Part shown: positions 21,336-33,261 of the stretch, in pieces
Numbering within the stretch: position 1 is the stretch's first letter
How the letters are laid out: each line of letters starts with the position of its first letter
Source of the DNA: Petrosia ficiformis
Taxonomy: Eukaryota; Porifera; Demospongiae; Haplosclerida; Petrosiidae
Direction: 5' to 3'
Assembly: GCA_947044365.1 (NCBI GenBank)
Contig: OX345636.1
Span: forward strand, 44,827,037 to 44,891,036
DNA: 64,000 bases
Translations under genes and position numbers: made by a program
Notes under the pieces: model-generated
Told to the model about the DNA's origin: nothing
Seen by the model: only the letters and a program-made list of their open reading frames with translations
Database searches by the model: none

Positions 21336-21982
21336 TAGATTATAGCTCATTAAAATGCTGCAATCTGATTGGTCAATTAGAGGTTTCTAAATGCCGTAGT
21401 ATAGTACACCTAGGTACTTTTAATTGATTAGTAAACCTGTTGCAATGTTGCTATAGCAATTTCACGCAACGAACAGAAACAAAGTTTGTTGTAATGCTGG
21501 ATCTGTTGATTTTTACAAGCGATCGACTGAGAAAGTCGCTAAAGTGTGGGCGTTGATCGCTGACTACTGCATTTGTAAAAACACTCGTCTAGCTGCTTTC
21601 TATCAACAAACAAAGAATGGTTTTGTATCTAAGGCCTTCTTAAAAGGTCTTCTGTCCAACTATGTAAGCTAAAATCTTCACCTTTTGAAATCCAAAAGTT
21701 ACACAGCTGAGCGAATCGAGATGTGGGCGTTGCCCTTGAAAGCAAAACACTCGCACTATCGATCACTTTGCTGTTTTTCTGCAAGCAAAAAGCAGTGCCA
21801 CATAGCTTTCTTGTTATGTCTTCTATCCAAAAAAGTAATAACCATAATTTAAATTGCTTAGATACTGTATTCTTGGTTTCCACGTGCAATAGAACTACCT
21901 TGAAAACATTAATTACTTTGGGCTCCGCCCTCAGTAATTTAGTCATTCTATTGCGAGTAGAACCTCGGATACAGTATCTAAC
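21336..21982. mobile_element. Non-autonomous repeat with terminal hairpin, copy 1
   Basis: The unit begins near TTAGATTATAGCTCATT and ends in a hairpin with arms 21858-21894 and 21946-21981 around TTGGGCTCCGCCCTCA. A second copy lies at 55273-55950 and a related empty site at about 26922. The open frames read within it do not resemble a known protein. Confidence 0.65.
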
Positions 21983-23554
21983 CTATGTGTAATGAATCTC
22001 CATTTATAATTATTGATTATTTGACTAATTGTATCTGTGGAGTAAATATAACTACTATATATAATTTATATAACCTTGGATTTTTTTTTACCTACCATGA
22101 CTTTTGTTATCAAACAACTGACTACCTAGTATATGGTAGAAAGTTTAATTACCTTTGTTGATGGCCCCTAAAATGAATTTACAGTATTTGGTAGTATGGT
22201 CTTCCAGTAATCGATATAATTGTCTTTACATCCCCTCCGAAGGATGTGGTGATGAATACCTCCTGATTTTGAGGGTAGACCTGAGTATACATACTGTGAT
22301 GAAGTGACTATTGTTAAGTAATTAGTGCACATTGACCTGTGTGGTCTTAACAGTTACAATAATGATTCATCTGTAGATTTCTGTATGTTTCTGTAATGTT
22401 CTAGAAATTCTTTTATTTTCTTGTAATTCCTTTTGTGTAGTTATATAAGTAGGGAGTTTGTAGTTGTGAAGTAGATGGAGTGAGTGTTGAAAATAATTGT
22501 TAACACAAGATTTGAACCTACTTGAGACACTATGACTAAATCAGTTTTGCAGTGTCTTATTGCAGTAGAAGCAGTTTCTTTGTACATGCTGGTATGTAGA
22601 TCAAGATTAGAGCAATGGTATACATTGTCACTAGTCAACAAGGCAATAATTGTAAGACTAGTAATGGAGTATATAACAGTCATTACTTTGTACTTCTAGT
22701 AAGTAGTGACCACAGGTAGTCTAACTAGAGTAACTTATTATACCACAATTTTTAGTGTGCAGTGAAATCTAATGGATGTACATGTATTATTAATACACTT
22801 TAGTAATAGTTTAGCTTGGAGTCTTTATGCTCTTACACACATATCTAATTTCACTGATGTTTACTACTCTCCATTTTTGCTGTACTTATAACTTCCAATG
22901 ATACTCATGTATTTAAAATATGTAGAGTACTAGTTAAACACATACTAGCACTGTACTACACAAACATTCAGTATTATATACAGTGTATAAGTATACATGT
23001 ACATGTACTAACTAATTTAATTGGTCATGTATGTTGTTATGGATATACAATCCTTATCCTGTCTAATAGATGTACAAAGAAGTAGAATAAATATTTTAAT
23101 GAAATCATTGTAGGATTCCGAACTTCTTATGCATCTAATATGAAATATTAGGCATGATAATTGATTATAATTGGTACATATACCATTTAGGTATTTTAAT
23201 ATAATTAGTACAAAGTACATGTAGCTATGGCATTTAGAAATATGTATCATGAATAACTAACTAACTGTTTAATCCTTATAACTGTACTAACCCATACATT
23301 TGTTATTTCAATAATTCTATTTTTGGAGTGTAGACTTCTAATTATACTCATATATGTGAAATAATTATGGAGAGTAGTTGTAAAAAACACACACTAGTAC
23401 TATAATACACAAACATCCAGTATTATACATACTCCACATGTACATAGTTATATAATACACGAGTATTAAAGCTGCTGGCATATACCATTCAACTATCTAC
23501 AAGATAGTCATCTTCTTTGCTGTTATTCAAATTTATCTACTCACAACCTTTAAG
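21983..23554. other. Upstream flank of type 1 pseudogene
   Basis: 22450-23000 parallels 60690-61000 and 48040-48420, upstream of other type 1 copies. 22155-22235 is an inverted copy of 25105-25200. A TTATATAATA motif about 100 bases before the ATG may serve as TATA box. No separate gene. Confidence 0.5.
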
Positions 23555-24510
23555 ATGATCTGGTTCATCATCTTGTTAATTCCTGGACTTACTTCTGGAG
23601 AGACTTGCAGTTGTAGTACACCTAACCAATATGAACACCACTATCAACAGTTGTGTTGTCATCCTGATAATCTTGGAAATATTGTGAGGATCAATGGAAA
23701 TAATAACAGACAGAAAATTATTATTTGTCCTTATACTAAATGTAGTGATGTCCTCATTCGTAATCCTAGTGCCTCCTCGGGATATTATGATATTAATTTG
23801 AGTAATGGAAGTGTTATAACTGTCTATTGTGACATGGATGGTAACAATTGTGATGGAGAAAGAGGTTGGATAAGAGTAGTACAACTTAACATGAGTGAAC
23901 CTGGTGCTACCTGTCCTCCTGGACTTACACTACAGAACTATAATAATATTGATCATAGTTTGTGTGGTCGATCATCATATGGTTGTGCTTCAACCTTCTT
24001 CTCTACATATGGATTAAACTACACTAAAGTGTGTGGAAAAGTAAGAGGATACCAGTTTGGCCACATACAAATGTAGATGCATTTTCTACTTGGAATAACA
24101 ACATTGACTCGTATTATGTTGATGGTATTTCTATAACATATAGTAGTAATCCTCGACAACACATCTGGACATATGCTGCATGAGAAGATGACTTTGAAGC
24201 TGGATTTGATGATTGTCCTTGTAATAATGGAAGTAGTGTAGCTGTGCCTGATTTTGTGGGTATTGATTACTACTGTGAATCAGGAAACAGAACACATGAG
24301 TATCAAAATATTCTTTATGTTAGCGATACTTTATGGGATGGACAGCAATGTAACGGAATAGAGTCTACCTGTTGTACTAATCCTAACATGCCGTGGTTTG
24401 TCAAGACACTCAATGAAGAGACTAATGATGATATTGAGTTGAGAGTTTGTAGTGATGAAATTTCCAACAGATGAAGAAGCTCCACTTGATAATTATAATT
24501 GAAATATATG
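23555..24510 (+). pseudogene. Fibrinogen-like gene, type 1, pseudogene
   Basis: The start MIWFIILLIPGLTSG and the SGYYDI/VYCDMD core are intact, but three lesions follow. A TAG at 24074-24076 arises from an insertion just after YQFGH. A TGA stands at about 24181 where sister copies have GGA. A one-base insertion near 24466 shifts the end, so the final TGA (24472-24474) comes early. An in-frame loss also removes about ten residues near the TQC segment. The piece 24244-24474 keeps LWDGQQC, STCC and DDIELRVC. The remains show that it was once a full-length member. Confidence 0.85.
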
Positions 24511-27495
24511 GGTAACATTCTTTGCAACACATCTTAAAAAGATAAGTAATATTACTAAATACCACCATTTTACTGCTTCTACCAACAAAAAAGGAATAAT
24601 AATTTCCAAAATTTTTAGAGATTCTACTGAAATAGAATCAGCTCTATTAAAAGATGATTCATGGAATCCTACCATCCATGAAATGCCACCAATTATCGAA
24701 CCTCAAGGGATGTCAGCAGAAAGACAGTGGTATTTATACGACAAAATTCCACCGCCTACATGGAGACCGCCTACATGTACATGATATAATGTATATATAT
24801 TTTATGTACGTATATGTATATAAATTTTGTTGTTGCATTTTTAACCTGCTGTGCTAACTGTTAGTTACTTACTATGTACTTTATAGTCAAACTTATTGAG
24901 ATGCTTCAACCAACCAGTGATATCCCATAGATCCTTCACACTTTACAATCTACATCTACATGTATATTGGATCTCCTTGGGTTAATAAATTCCTATCCTG
25001 TGTAATGAATCTAATTAATTATTTGAGAAATTGTATCTGGAGAGTAATTATAACTACTTCATGTAATTTATATATCCTCGGATTTTTTTTTTTTTACCTG
25101 CCTTGACTTCTGGATGTAAAGCCAATTATATCAATTACTGGAAGACCATACTACCAAATACTGTAAATTCATTTTAGGAGGCCATCAACAAAGGCACATT
25201 AAATGAAATCTCATAGATCCTTCACACTTTACAATCTAAATCTATATTGGGCCTCCTTGGGTTAATGAATTCCTATCCTCTGTAACTGACTATTTCATAT
25301 GCTATACTTGGGAACTAATAGTTCATTTAAAAAATCACACATCCAATTTGTTTAGGTGGTAATTATTATGACCCCAGCATATGTATACGTGTCTGTATAT
25401 GTTATCAATGGATAGTAGACATCTTGTTAAAAAAATTATTATGATTATAGAACATGTGTATACATGTAATCAAAAGTATATAATAGAAGGAGAGTATCCC
25501 ACTAGTAGCACAACCCTGCTAAAAGTACTTGAGTTGAGAAGATGGTGAAAAGTACTTGAATAGAGACAGATATGCTTACGTTACATACATGTACAAGGAT
25601 GGCAGAGCTCAAGAGAGATGTTCTATATGAAGATAGGTTATGATTAGTACCTAGGCACTCCTAATGATGTTGGTGCACAAAGTAAATTCCAACTCTTCCT
25701 CAAGATCGCCAGACTTCTTTGTAACTTTCTGGAGAAAGGCCACAAATCCCAGAATTAGATGGCATCCCTGATAGTGTTGTTGCTGCATCATCCAGTTTTG
25801 TTTATAATGTGGTCACATCACTCCTCAACGCTTACTTAACACGGGATGATTACTTTGTGAATATTATTATAAATGTCATGTAGTTTTCACAGGGTTGTGC
25901 TACATGCTTATATCGAAGTGCAATACACTCCCTCTCTTTCACTCTTGATGACATGTGCTTTTCTAAATTGTGCTATATCTTCATATTCTTCTATTCCCCT
26001 TCTATTATCGACTTCCACCTCTTCCTCTTCCTCCTTCTCCTCCTCATCTTCCTCTTTACTCTTTTCTCCCTCCCCCATTTCTTTTGTGTGTCACACCCAT
26101 TTAAGGTTGTGGTCTTTTCCGTGGGCGGATGCTACTCCAATCAGTTTCTAGTCTTGCAAGCTTCTTGGTGCATACAATCTGGTTCCATTCTGTATTTTTT
26201 GGAAGCCACACCCACCTGGGGGTATAATTATTGGGCCTAAATGTTTTGACTGATAGTTTATTTTCAGAAATAAACCTAAACACGGCCCACGGGTGGTGGA
26301 GGGGGCAGTGGGTGGAAAACAATGGCGGGGTAACTGTAGTTGCTCTCTGAGAAAGATCTGAGTTTGATAGTGTCTAGAAAGGTAAGTGACTGTAGTTGCT
26401 CTCTGAGAAAGATCTGAGTTTGATAGTGTCTAGAAAGGTAAATTTTATGGTTTCAGTGAAAAGCTACAGAATTCAGCTTTCTTCAGCCTCTTGTAACTAT
26501 AAAAGTAAAATGAATTTGCAGAAAACGGCTTCGTCACTTTTCTCAAAATACATTGTACTTGGTGCACGCCAATTACAGGACAATATAAAGCTGATCAGAA
26601 GATATGAAGGTTGCTATTACACCAGGTTAGAGTCATATTATATAATATTCTATTTTGAAACTAATTGGAGTCGCATCCACCCACTCCCTAGTACCACCTT
26701 AATACAGTGACACCCAGAATGACACAACTTCCCTAACAGCATATATGTGATCATGACACAAGAATATATGTACATGTATATAGATTCAACCTTGTGGAAA
26801 TCAATCAAAGAGATGCCTCTATGGCCATACAAATCAGGCAATACAATACAGTACATGTAGCATAGCATTTAAGCTTGTATTATTGACATCACTTCTTTGT
26901 TTGTTTGAGAAGCGTTTAGATTAATGCCTTTGTACATTTTTACAGTAACAATAATGTAATAAAAATACCACCATATAGTATAGTGAAGTGTAATACTTGA
27001 CTTTACATGTGTGACTACATATATACTGTGTTGTATTGTACAATAGTATTATCAACAGTACTACATTGTATTTACTAGTAGTCCATTGCTATACATCAGA
27101 CATGGGGCCAGCATTTACTGAAGTTTTTAAAGCACCATTTTAAGCACTTGTAAAAGGGCTTAACCACAAGCACATGCTTATATGAAAAAAAGTGCTTAAT
27201 TGAAATTATTAAGTTAAATTAATTAACTGTGTTCTACAAAGCTTTTTTCTCTTGGTATTTCATTTTCACAGTTTCTTTTATAAATAAGTACATGTAGTAG
27301 CTTCTGCAAGCTTTCTTCCTAATGGTGTGTGTGGGAGAGAGACAGAGTCAGAGATTATTAATTGTTTACCTCTGATAAATGATTTTAGAGAGTGAATCTA
27401 CATTTGTATAATAATTATTATACAGTATGTCTGTAATTAAGAAAGTTGTATATCATTCTGCGTGCTTAGTAATTTAATGGTTGTCGTGTGTAAAT

Positions 27496-27542
<47 letters not shown>

Positions 27543-27566
27543 GTCCCTCACTCCCTCTCACTGTAG
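24511..27566. other. Non-coding flank and upstream intron-like DNA
   Basis: It holds paralogous blocks (24880-25280), a pyrimidine-rich tract near 26030-26080 like those at 3500 and 53580, and a 55-base tandem duplication (about 26335-26444) in which both copies end in AAAGGTAA, a splice-donor-like site. 26700-27010 parallels 55050-55250 plus 55970-56050. The 104-aa frame at 26396-26710 resembles nothing I know. Confidence 0.5.
27499..27539. repeat. (CT)n microsatellite, polypyrimidine tract
   Basis: About 20 CT units ending ~25 bases before the splice acceptor of the Rab-type exon at 27567, so it may act as its polypyrimidine tract. Confidence 0.85.
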
Positions 27567-27746
27567 GAGTTAAGGAAGCGTTTCTCAAAGTTGGTCAAGG
27601 AGTGATAGAGTTATATCACCATCATCTACTGACCTCAACCTCAGTGAGTAGTTCATTTAGTCCATTCAGTGGTACTGTCTCTCCTTCACCGCCTACGAGA
27701 GATAACGGAGTCAACCATGTCTATGTTTATCAAACACATTCCATAG
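27567..27746 (+). CDS. Rab-type GTPase C-terminal exon (partial gene)
   Basis: An acceptor (CACTGTAG) and a strong donor (GTAAGG) bound 180 bases, open in one frame when read from a split first codon. VKEAFLKVGQGVIELY fits the last helix of a Rab GTPase, and the rest is Ser/Pro-rich like a Rab hypervariable tail. The phase fits exactly the end of the G4/G5 exon at 54549, where the split codon rejoins as Gly. That partner lies in the other duplicate, 27 kb away, so each duplicate seems to keep different exons. I see no G4/G5 exon directly upstream here. Confidence 0.55.
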
Positions 27747-28187
27747 GTAAGGATAAGTTCTAACAACATCCAAAAAGAAGACTAATTTGTATTTAATAAT
27801 GATTGTAGATTTCAAAGTTTTGAATATTCAAATAAGAACAGTAATTTCTTGGTGTTGCATTGCTTCAATTTTCTTTAAGTGCTTTGTAATGAGAACTATT
27901 TACTCCCTATTGTAAGTAATGTATTATGTTCTGTGCTCTGTTTCCACTGGGATTTAAAGTTAATAGATTAACAAAAATAGATAGAACTTTCCTAAACACA
28001 CATGCGTACAACAAAGAATGAAGTTAGATTCAGTCTCATCCCCAGCCGCCCACACTTCATCACAGTTTTAAATATCATTATGAATCATTGTTACATCATA
28101 TAAATATTAATTGTTTAAATCTATAATCTCTAAGTCTACACCTTTCTGAAGTGAAGATTTTTCCAACAATGCTGAAGCTATGCATGT

Positions 28188-28190
<3 letters not shown>
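27747..28190. other. Non-coding; duplicated with 5.0-5.25 kb
   Basis: 28030-28190 matches 5040-5250. No exon recognised after the donor at 27747. Confidence 0.5.
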
Positions 28191-28226
<36 letters not shown>

Positions 28227-28252
28227 GCTATATATATATTATATATGTATAT
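28191..28252. repeat. (TA)n tract beside left palindrome
   Basis: A TA-rich simple repeat directly before the palindrome at 28253. A similar tract stands directly before the palindrome at 30376. Confidence 0.8.
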
Positions 28253-28359
28253 GTTATATCACGGGCACGAGTGCTATATTTGATTTATAAGACTGATGGC
28301 CGTAGGCCCGAGGGCGAGGTCATATAAATCAAATATAGCACGAGTGCACGTGATATAAC
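28253..28359. repeat. Left palindrome of Crypton-like element
   Basis: GTTATATCACG at one end and CGTGATATAAC at the other are perfect inverses. The arms run about 41 bases with few mismatches and include GTGCTATATTTGATTTATA. The apex is GGCCGTAGGCCCGAGGGC. The palindrome at 30376 shares tip, arm and a GATGGC near the apex in the same orientation. Confidence 0.75.
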
Positions 28360-28569
28360 AAATATATATCATGATGAAGTCATACTTGGTCTGACCACGC
28401 CTCAAAAAGCGGGAAGAAGTCAAGAAGATGAAAGCTCAAAGCCTGCTGTAAGTCTACGATGGATAACAATAAAAACAAAGACGAACAACCCACCAAATAA
28501 AGGAAACTATCACTGTCTCTGAGTCGTCGTCGTCGTTTCAATGCTACATCTAAGGAAGAGATCATAGCA

Positions 28570-29940
28570 ATGTCTACACCATTGGTAGCTAAAAACACAT
28601 CTACTTGCACTCGCTGGGCTGTAATAAATTCTACCGACTGGTTTAATGACTATAATACAAGAAATGAAGCCAAACCTTGTCCAGATGCTGTTCTTACCCC
28701 TACCTGTTCTGCCGAAGTTTTAATCAAGTGGATTCGTGTGTTCGTAACCAAAACTAGGACACTGAATGGGGAGAATTATCCCCCCAGAACATTGTACTCC
28801 CTGCTGACAGGCGTACTAAGACACATGAGGGCTCAAAACCCATCGTATCCAAATTTTTTGGACCGAAGAAATCCCGCGTTTTCTGAACTAACTACTGTAT
28901 TAGACAACCTTTTCAAGACCCTACATTGTTCAGGAGTGGGAGCCAAGGCAACGCACACTGAAGGTATCACATCAGATGAGGAAGACAAGCTTTGGGAGAT
29001 TAATGTCCTGAATATTGATACACCTTTGGGCCTCCTTTGGTGTATTTTTTTCTATAACGGCAAATGTTTTTGCCTGTGTGGTGGGCAGGAGCATAGAGAG
29101 CTCAAATTGTCTCAGCTTCAAAGATGTAGAGGACCAGATAAGTATCTGTATAGTGAGAACTCATCAAAGAACCGAAAGGGTGGGTTGTCAGAAATTAGAC
29201 TTGAACATAAAACTGTGTCGACTTTTGATAATCCGGAGGCTGGCAATGAGTGTCATGTTTTCCTTCTTGACTTATATATGAGTAAATTGCCTCAGGAGGC
29301 ATTCAAGAAGGATATTTTTTATTGCCGCCCAAACCAATCAAAACCTACTGACTCTACTAGTCCATGGTTTTGTGCAGTTCCAATTGGACGTAACCAATTA
29401 TCCAAAATGGTTCAAACAATGTGTGAGGAAGCAGGTGTCCTAGGACACAAAACCAACCATAGCCTACGAGTAAATGGGGCAAGTATTTTATTTGATGCTG
29501 GGGTACCAGAGAGGATAATACAAGCTAGAACTGGGCATAGGTCACTGGATGCACTTCATCTTTATGAAAGAATAACTGACAAGCAAAATTTTCAGGTTTC
29601 TAAAATTCTCAGTGGACAAGAGGATGCCTTTGAAACTGATAAACATACAGAAAGCAGCTGTTCAAAATTCACTAGACAAAAGGGAAATGATGATGAAGAG
29701 AGTTGCTCAAAAGTCACCACTACAGGTATGCCAACACCTCATCCTACAGCTCAGTACAATAATTGTACTGTGAATATGTACTCTGCACCAATGCCTCAAC
29801 CTTGCTATCCACCTGTCCACTACTATCTGCCATATTATCCACCACCAAAAATGTATGGAAACGAAATTGAGCCAATGTCTAGTGCTTATATTCCACTACC
29901 ATCAATAATGTATGGAGACAAGGGTCCAATGGCTCCATGA
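28570..29940 (+). CDS. Crypton-type tyrosine recombinase (DUF3504), 456 aa, near intact
   Basis: This is a tyrosine recombinase of the Crypton/DUF3504 lineage, which also gave rise to the vertebrate KIAA1958/QRICH1/ZMYM proteins. Order: N-terminal segment with TRWAVINSTDW, a core-binding stretch (FLDRRNPAF, EEDKLWEINVL), then the catalytic half. The usual residues are visible: Arg in GGQEHRELKLSQL, His-x-x-Arg in NHSLRVNGA, His in TGHRS and the nucleophile Tyr in HLYERI. The tail is rich in Pro and Tyr. An in-frame ATG at 28459 is followed by a TAA at 28498-28500, so the N-terminus may have lost about 37 residues; from 28501 the frame is open. It probably cuts and rejoins DNA for movement of the element bounded by the two palindromes. 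Confidence 0.85.
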   Translation: MSTPLVAKNTSTCTRWAVINSTDWFNDYNTRNEAKPCPDAVLTPTCSAEVLIKWIRVFVTKTRTLNGENYPPRTLYSLLTGVLRHMRAQNPSYPNFLDRRNPAFSELTTVLDNLFKTLHCSGVGAKATHTEGITSDEEDKLWEINVLNIDTPLGLLWCIFFYNGKCFCLCGGQEHRELKLSQLQRCRGPDKYLYSENSSKNRKGGLSEIRLEHKTVSTFDNPEAGNECHVFLLDLYMSKLPQEAFKKDIFYCRPNQSKPTDSTSPWFCAVPIGRNQLSKMVQTMCEEAGVLGHKTNHSLRVNGASILFDAGVPERIIQARTGHRSLDALHLYERITDKQNFQVSKILSGQEDAFETDKHTESSCSKFTRQKGNDDEESCSKVTTTGMPTPHPTAQYNNCTVNMYSAPMPQPCYPPVHYYLPYYPPPKMYGNEIEPMSSAYIPLPSIMYGDKGPMAP

Positions 29941-30304
29941 AATAAGTGAGGAACTTCAAGTATCAGTGTTTCCAGTAGATAGCCATGATTGAATTTGCTA
30001 AACTTGAACTGTATTTAATCATTTGGTTGTATATTCTTTTCAAGTGAATTCACATGTGTATATTCGATTTAGATGGTTATTGATAAGTGCATGATTCATT
30101 TTTTTTGTTACTTTCTTGAAAAACTTTTGTTAAGATGATTTCTGTTGTGTTAAAGGTGATTTGGAAAAAGATTAACTGAAAGGTCACATTAGTGAGGTGT
30201 TAACAAACCACAGTGCATATATCAAACATCAAAGGGATATATATGCACTGATTGCACTATATCACATTTATAGCACTGCAAAAGCCTTTGAAGTGTGGCT
30301 TCAT

Positions 30305-30311
30305 CATGATA

Positions 30312-30372
<61 letters not shown>
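30305..30372. repeat. (TA)n tract beside right palindrome
   Basis: Uninterrupted TA run of more than 50 bases; it creates the spurious Ile-Tyr frames here. Confidence 0.9.
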
Positions 30373-30374
<2 letters not shown>

Positions 30375-30375
30375 A

Positions 30376-30478
30376 TATTTATAACACCCTACGAGTGCTG
30401 TATTGGATTTATATGCACCGAGTCCGATGGCAAGGTGCATATGAATCCAATATAGCATGAGTGGGCGTGTTATAAATA
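30376..30478. repeat. Right palindrome of Crypton-like element
   Basis: Ends TATTTATAACAC and GTGTTATAAATA are inverses. The arm carries GAGTGCTGTATTGGATTTATA, close to the left palindrome's arm, with the apex near GTCCGATGGCAAGG. Left and right modules are in direct orientation. Confidence 0.75.
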
Positions 30479-30480
30479 AT

Positions 30481-30573
30481 AGGTAGGAGAAGCATCAGAC
30501 ATCAACAAAGGTTTTGTCTTTTATATTTCACGAAAGACAAAACCTTTGTTGATGTCTGATGCTTCTCCTACCT
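30481..30573. repeat. Perfect 41-bp inverted repeat, 11-base loop
   Basis: Arms 30481-30521 and 30533-30573 are exact reverse complements by eye, starting AGGTAGGAGAAGCATCAGAC. It begins three bases after the right palindrome of the Crypton-like element. Such perfection over 41 bp implies recent origin or active maintenance. Confidence 0.9.
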
Positions 30574-32587
30574 TTTTGTCGGCACTTTGGAGAAGGTAAG
30601 TGTTGTTTTCTTGTAGTCTGTTTCGACGGCAGTTGCTATATCTGACCACAGGGTGCTGTATCTGACCACTGGGTGCTATATCTGATTTATAAACCTGTGG
30701 TTTACTTTGATGTTTCGCCGTATCGGGATATATTTATATATATATATATATATATATACATCACTGCATGTGACGATAGATTATAATCTCTATTTGCACC
30801 TGCAAACTTATAAAATATGAGATCTTGATTGTATGAAAAGACTTAGACTTAAAAGTACTTCAAAGGACTTATAAGTATTTAAGTACTTGCAAGTATTGAA
30901 CTAAAGACTTAAGTACAAGTACTCATGTATGTGTACTTATTGTACTTAAGTACAAGTACAGTGTATATGTACCAATGTACTTGGCCCCATGCCTGATATG
31001 TAGTATATACACCATTTGATGGCTTTGCAGTTTAACCACTCACAATCTACTGTTATAACATGTCTGATGTACATGTAGACGAGATCTGCATGTAGTTTCG
31101 TGTAGCTAGTCTTTCCCCACTCTAGGAGAGTCTGGTGGACTATTGAGTGTCTCATTAACTCTAAGAGTTACTGGAAATAATGTGTTAACTGCCAAAGTTA
31201 ATTAGGGGCAGAAAGAACAACTTTTGTCAGATCTATAACTCTGGAATTTTATGAGACTCATGATTCTAGCCTATTGCTTGAAGAAGAGCTGTTAAGAAAG
31301 TCGAAGCCGCAAAAGTAATTTTTGTTGATTACAAGAACGCAATATGTTAGACGTTTATCCATTTTAACACCCACTCAAGTTATACCAGTAATCCGGGAGC
31401 TCTCACAACGAGACATACAATAGCTACCAGACCTTCCTTTCTTGTAGAGTGGGAGGGGTTGGCTACATGAGACTAATCTACATGCTGTTGTTAGACTATT
31501 AATTATGTTAGTGCTAAATTAAATAATAATTATATAATAGTGAATGATTATTTTCAAGTAATAGCAGTAAAGTAGTAACTGAAAACGAGGATGAAGAAGA
31601 AACTGCAAAATCTTCAAGCTTTCCTTGTTGTTGAGTGTGTGTAACACATTTTTTGTCAATTTTATTTGTCGTGAAACTTATGCATTTGTCAATAATAATT
31701 ATTATGCATGCAGTATGACTTATTATGTTACATAATTATATGTATGTATAGTAAACATTATTTTTGTATTAATAGTAATTATCAAAAGACACCCATTCAA
31801 TGGTTGATTTCTAATAAATGAACTGAAATTATGAATGTTAAAAGAGAGATTGTTTTGACCTTTGGATAACAACAGAGATTCTGTGAATATCCGGATAATC
31901 TAGCTCTTAAAAACCTAATTTCTCCAGTCCTAGGTAACATTCCATGCATACCAGAAGTATGGTCTGATTTTCTGCAATTATGCAGTGTTCTCAAAACATT
32001 TTAGTTGATAAATGCAAGAAGATGAAAATAATTACTGTTCAAGTACAATGTGCTAACTGTCATTTGCAAGCTGTTTGTCATGTAAACATTAACTACTGCC
32101 AATAGAAACCTGCACTTACTCTGACTAGAACATTTGTGTGATGTAAAGATGATGTAATGTCATGATGGTTTCATGATGAATAACACCACTTGCTGTACTA
32201 TAAAAAAAACTATGGATTATGAAAATTATTATCGTAAGTACTTGTGTAGATCAGAATGTTTTAAATAAAATTTAATTATGTTTGCAATTTGTGTAATAAA
32301 CTAGCAATATTAAATTCATTATTTAGTAGTTAATGAAGTGATAGATGGACTAGTAGTAAAGGACTACTAATAAATGGATAGATTGGCTAATTATTAATAT
32401 GGATTAGTAATTATAAGGTATACATGTAATTGTTGTCATGAGAGTAAAGACTCGGCAGGTAAACAGTACAACCTTGTATTGGCTATATAGAGACATGAAA
32501 TCATTTTCTAATCGAGTATTACAGTTCAATGAAAAGAATATTGCATTGCCATTTGGATAATCATGATCTATCAAATTGCTTTATGGG
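30574..32587. other. Non-coding region with fragments of palindrome modules
   Basis: 30646-30710 contains GTGCTATATCTGATTTATA, the arm motif of the Crypton palindromes, between CCACAGG and CCTGTGG. A (TA)n tract follows at about 30727-30760. 30830-30960 is built of AAGTACTTAAGTA-type short repeats. The remainder has nothing I recognise. Confidence 0.45.
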
Positions 32588-32878
32588 ATGCACTGATAAT
32601 GGATTGATAATTGGTATCAGGCAATATTGGCCATTAATATCAGTTATTTCTGAAAGATGTAAATGATATTGTAATAAGTGTACTATTAATGTCATTGCTT
32701 GTGATTACGTTAGTCACATTTTATGATACTCATAATTATTGAGAAAATGTACATTTTCATTGAAAGAATCAAAAACCGCAAGGTTAATATGTAATATTAA
32801 TTGGTACCAGTTACCAATACAAGTAATTATCAGTATATCAGAATATTGGTAAAATCTCAGTGTATCGGTGCATCACTA
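32588..32878. mobile_element. MITE with GATGCACTGATA ends, copy 1
   Basis: It opens GATGCACTGATA and closes TATCGGTGCATCACTA, short inverted ends. The body is similar to 34363-34619 throughout. Non-coding. Confidence 0.6.
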
Positions 32879-33261
32879 TACTTTATATAGGAATAACCTC
32901 CTATGTGTTGTATATAGAATAAGTGCAAATCTGCAATGAAAAAATTCTTTATTTTTTGGCATAACCTTATATAAAAAGTATAATACACATCTACTTTAGC
33001 TGGCATTTATTTCCTGTCTTATTTTGACGTCTTGCCAAAACAGGAAGTAAATAAACCAAGATGGCTGCAGTTTAGTATTTTGCAAATCAAGTTTACCAGC
33101 TCATAACTCCTGATTTACAAGGAATATTGGAGTACAGCTTTAAATCTAAGGTAGATGTATGTCAAACATTTTTTTATTTATTGTAGTTTCGTTTAGAAGA
33201 GATTGCTGTACAATTTTGGAAGGCTTCATTAGTTTGGTATGTAAACATAATAAATTGTGGT
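32879..33261. other. Non-coding, nothing recognised
   Basis: No gene; the target duplication ATTGTGGT (33254-33261) closes this stretch. Confidence 0.4.

Noticed and set aside
26396..26710. 104-aa frame
   Set aside because: No motif, starts inside a tandem duplication, no sister copy in the paralogous block.
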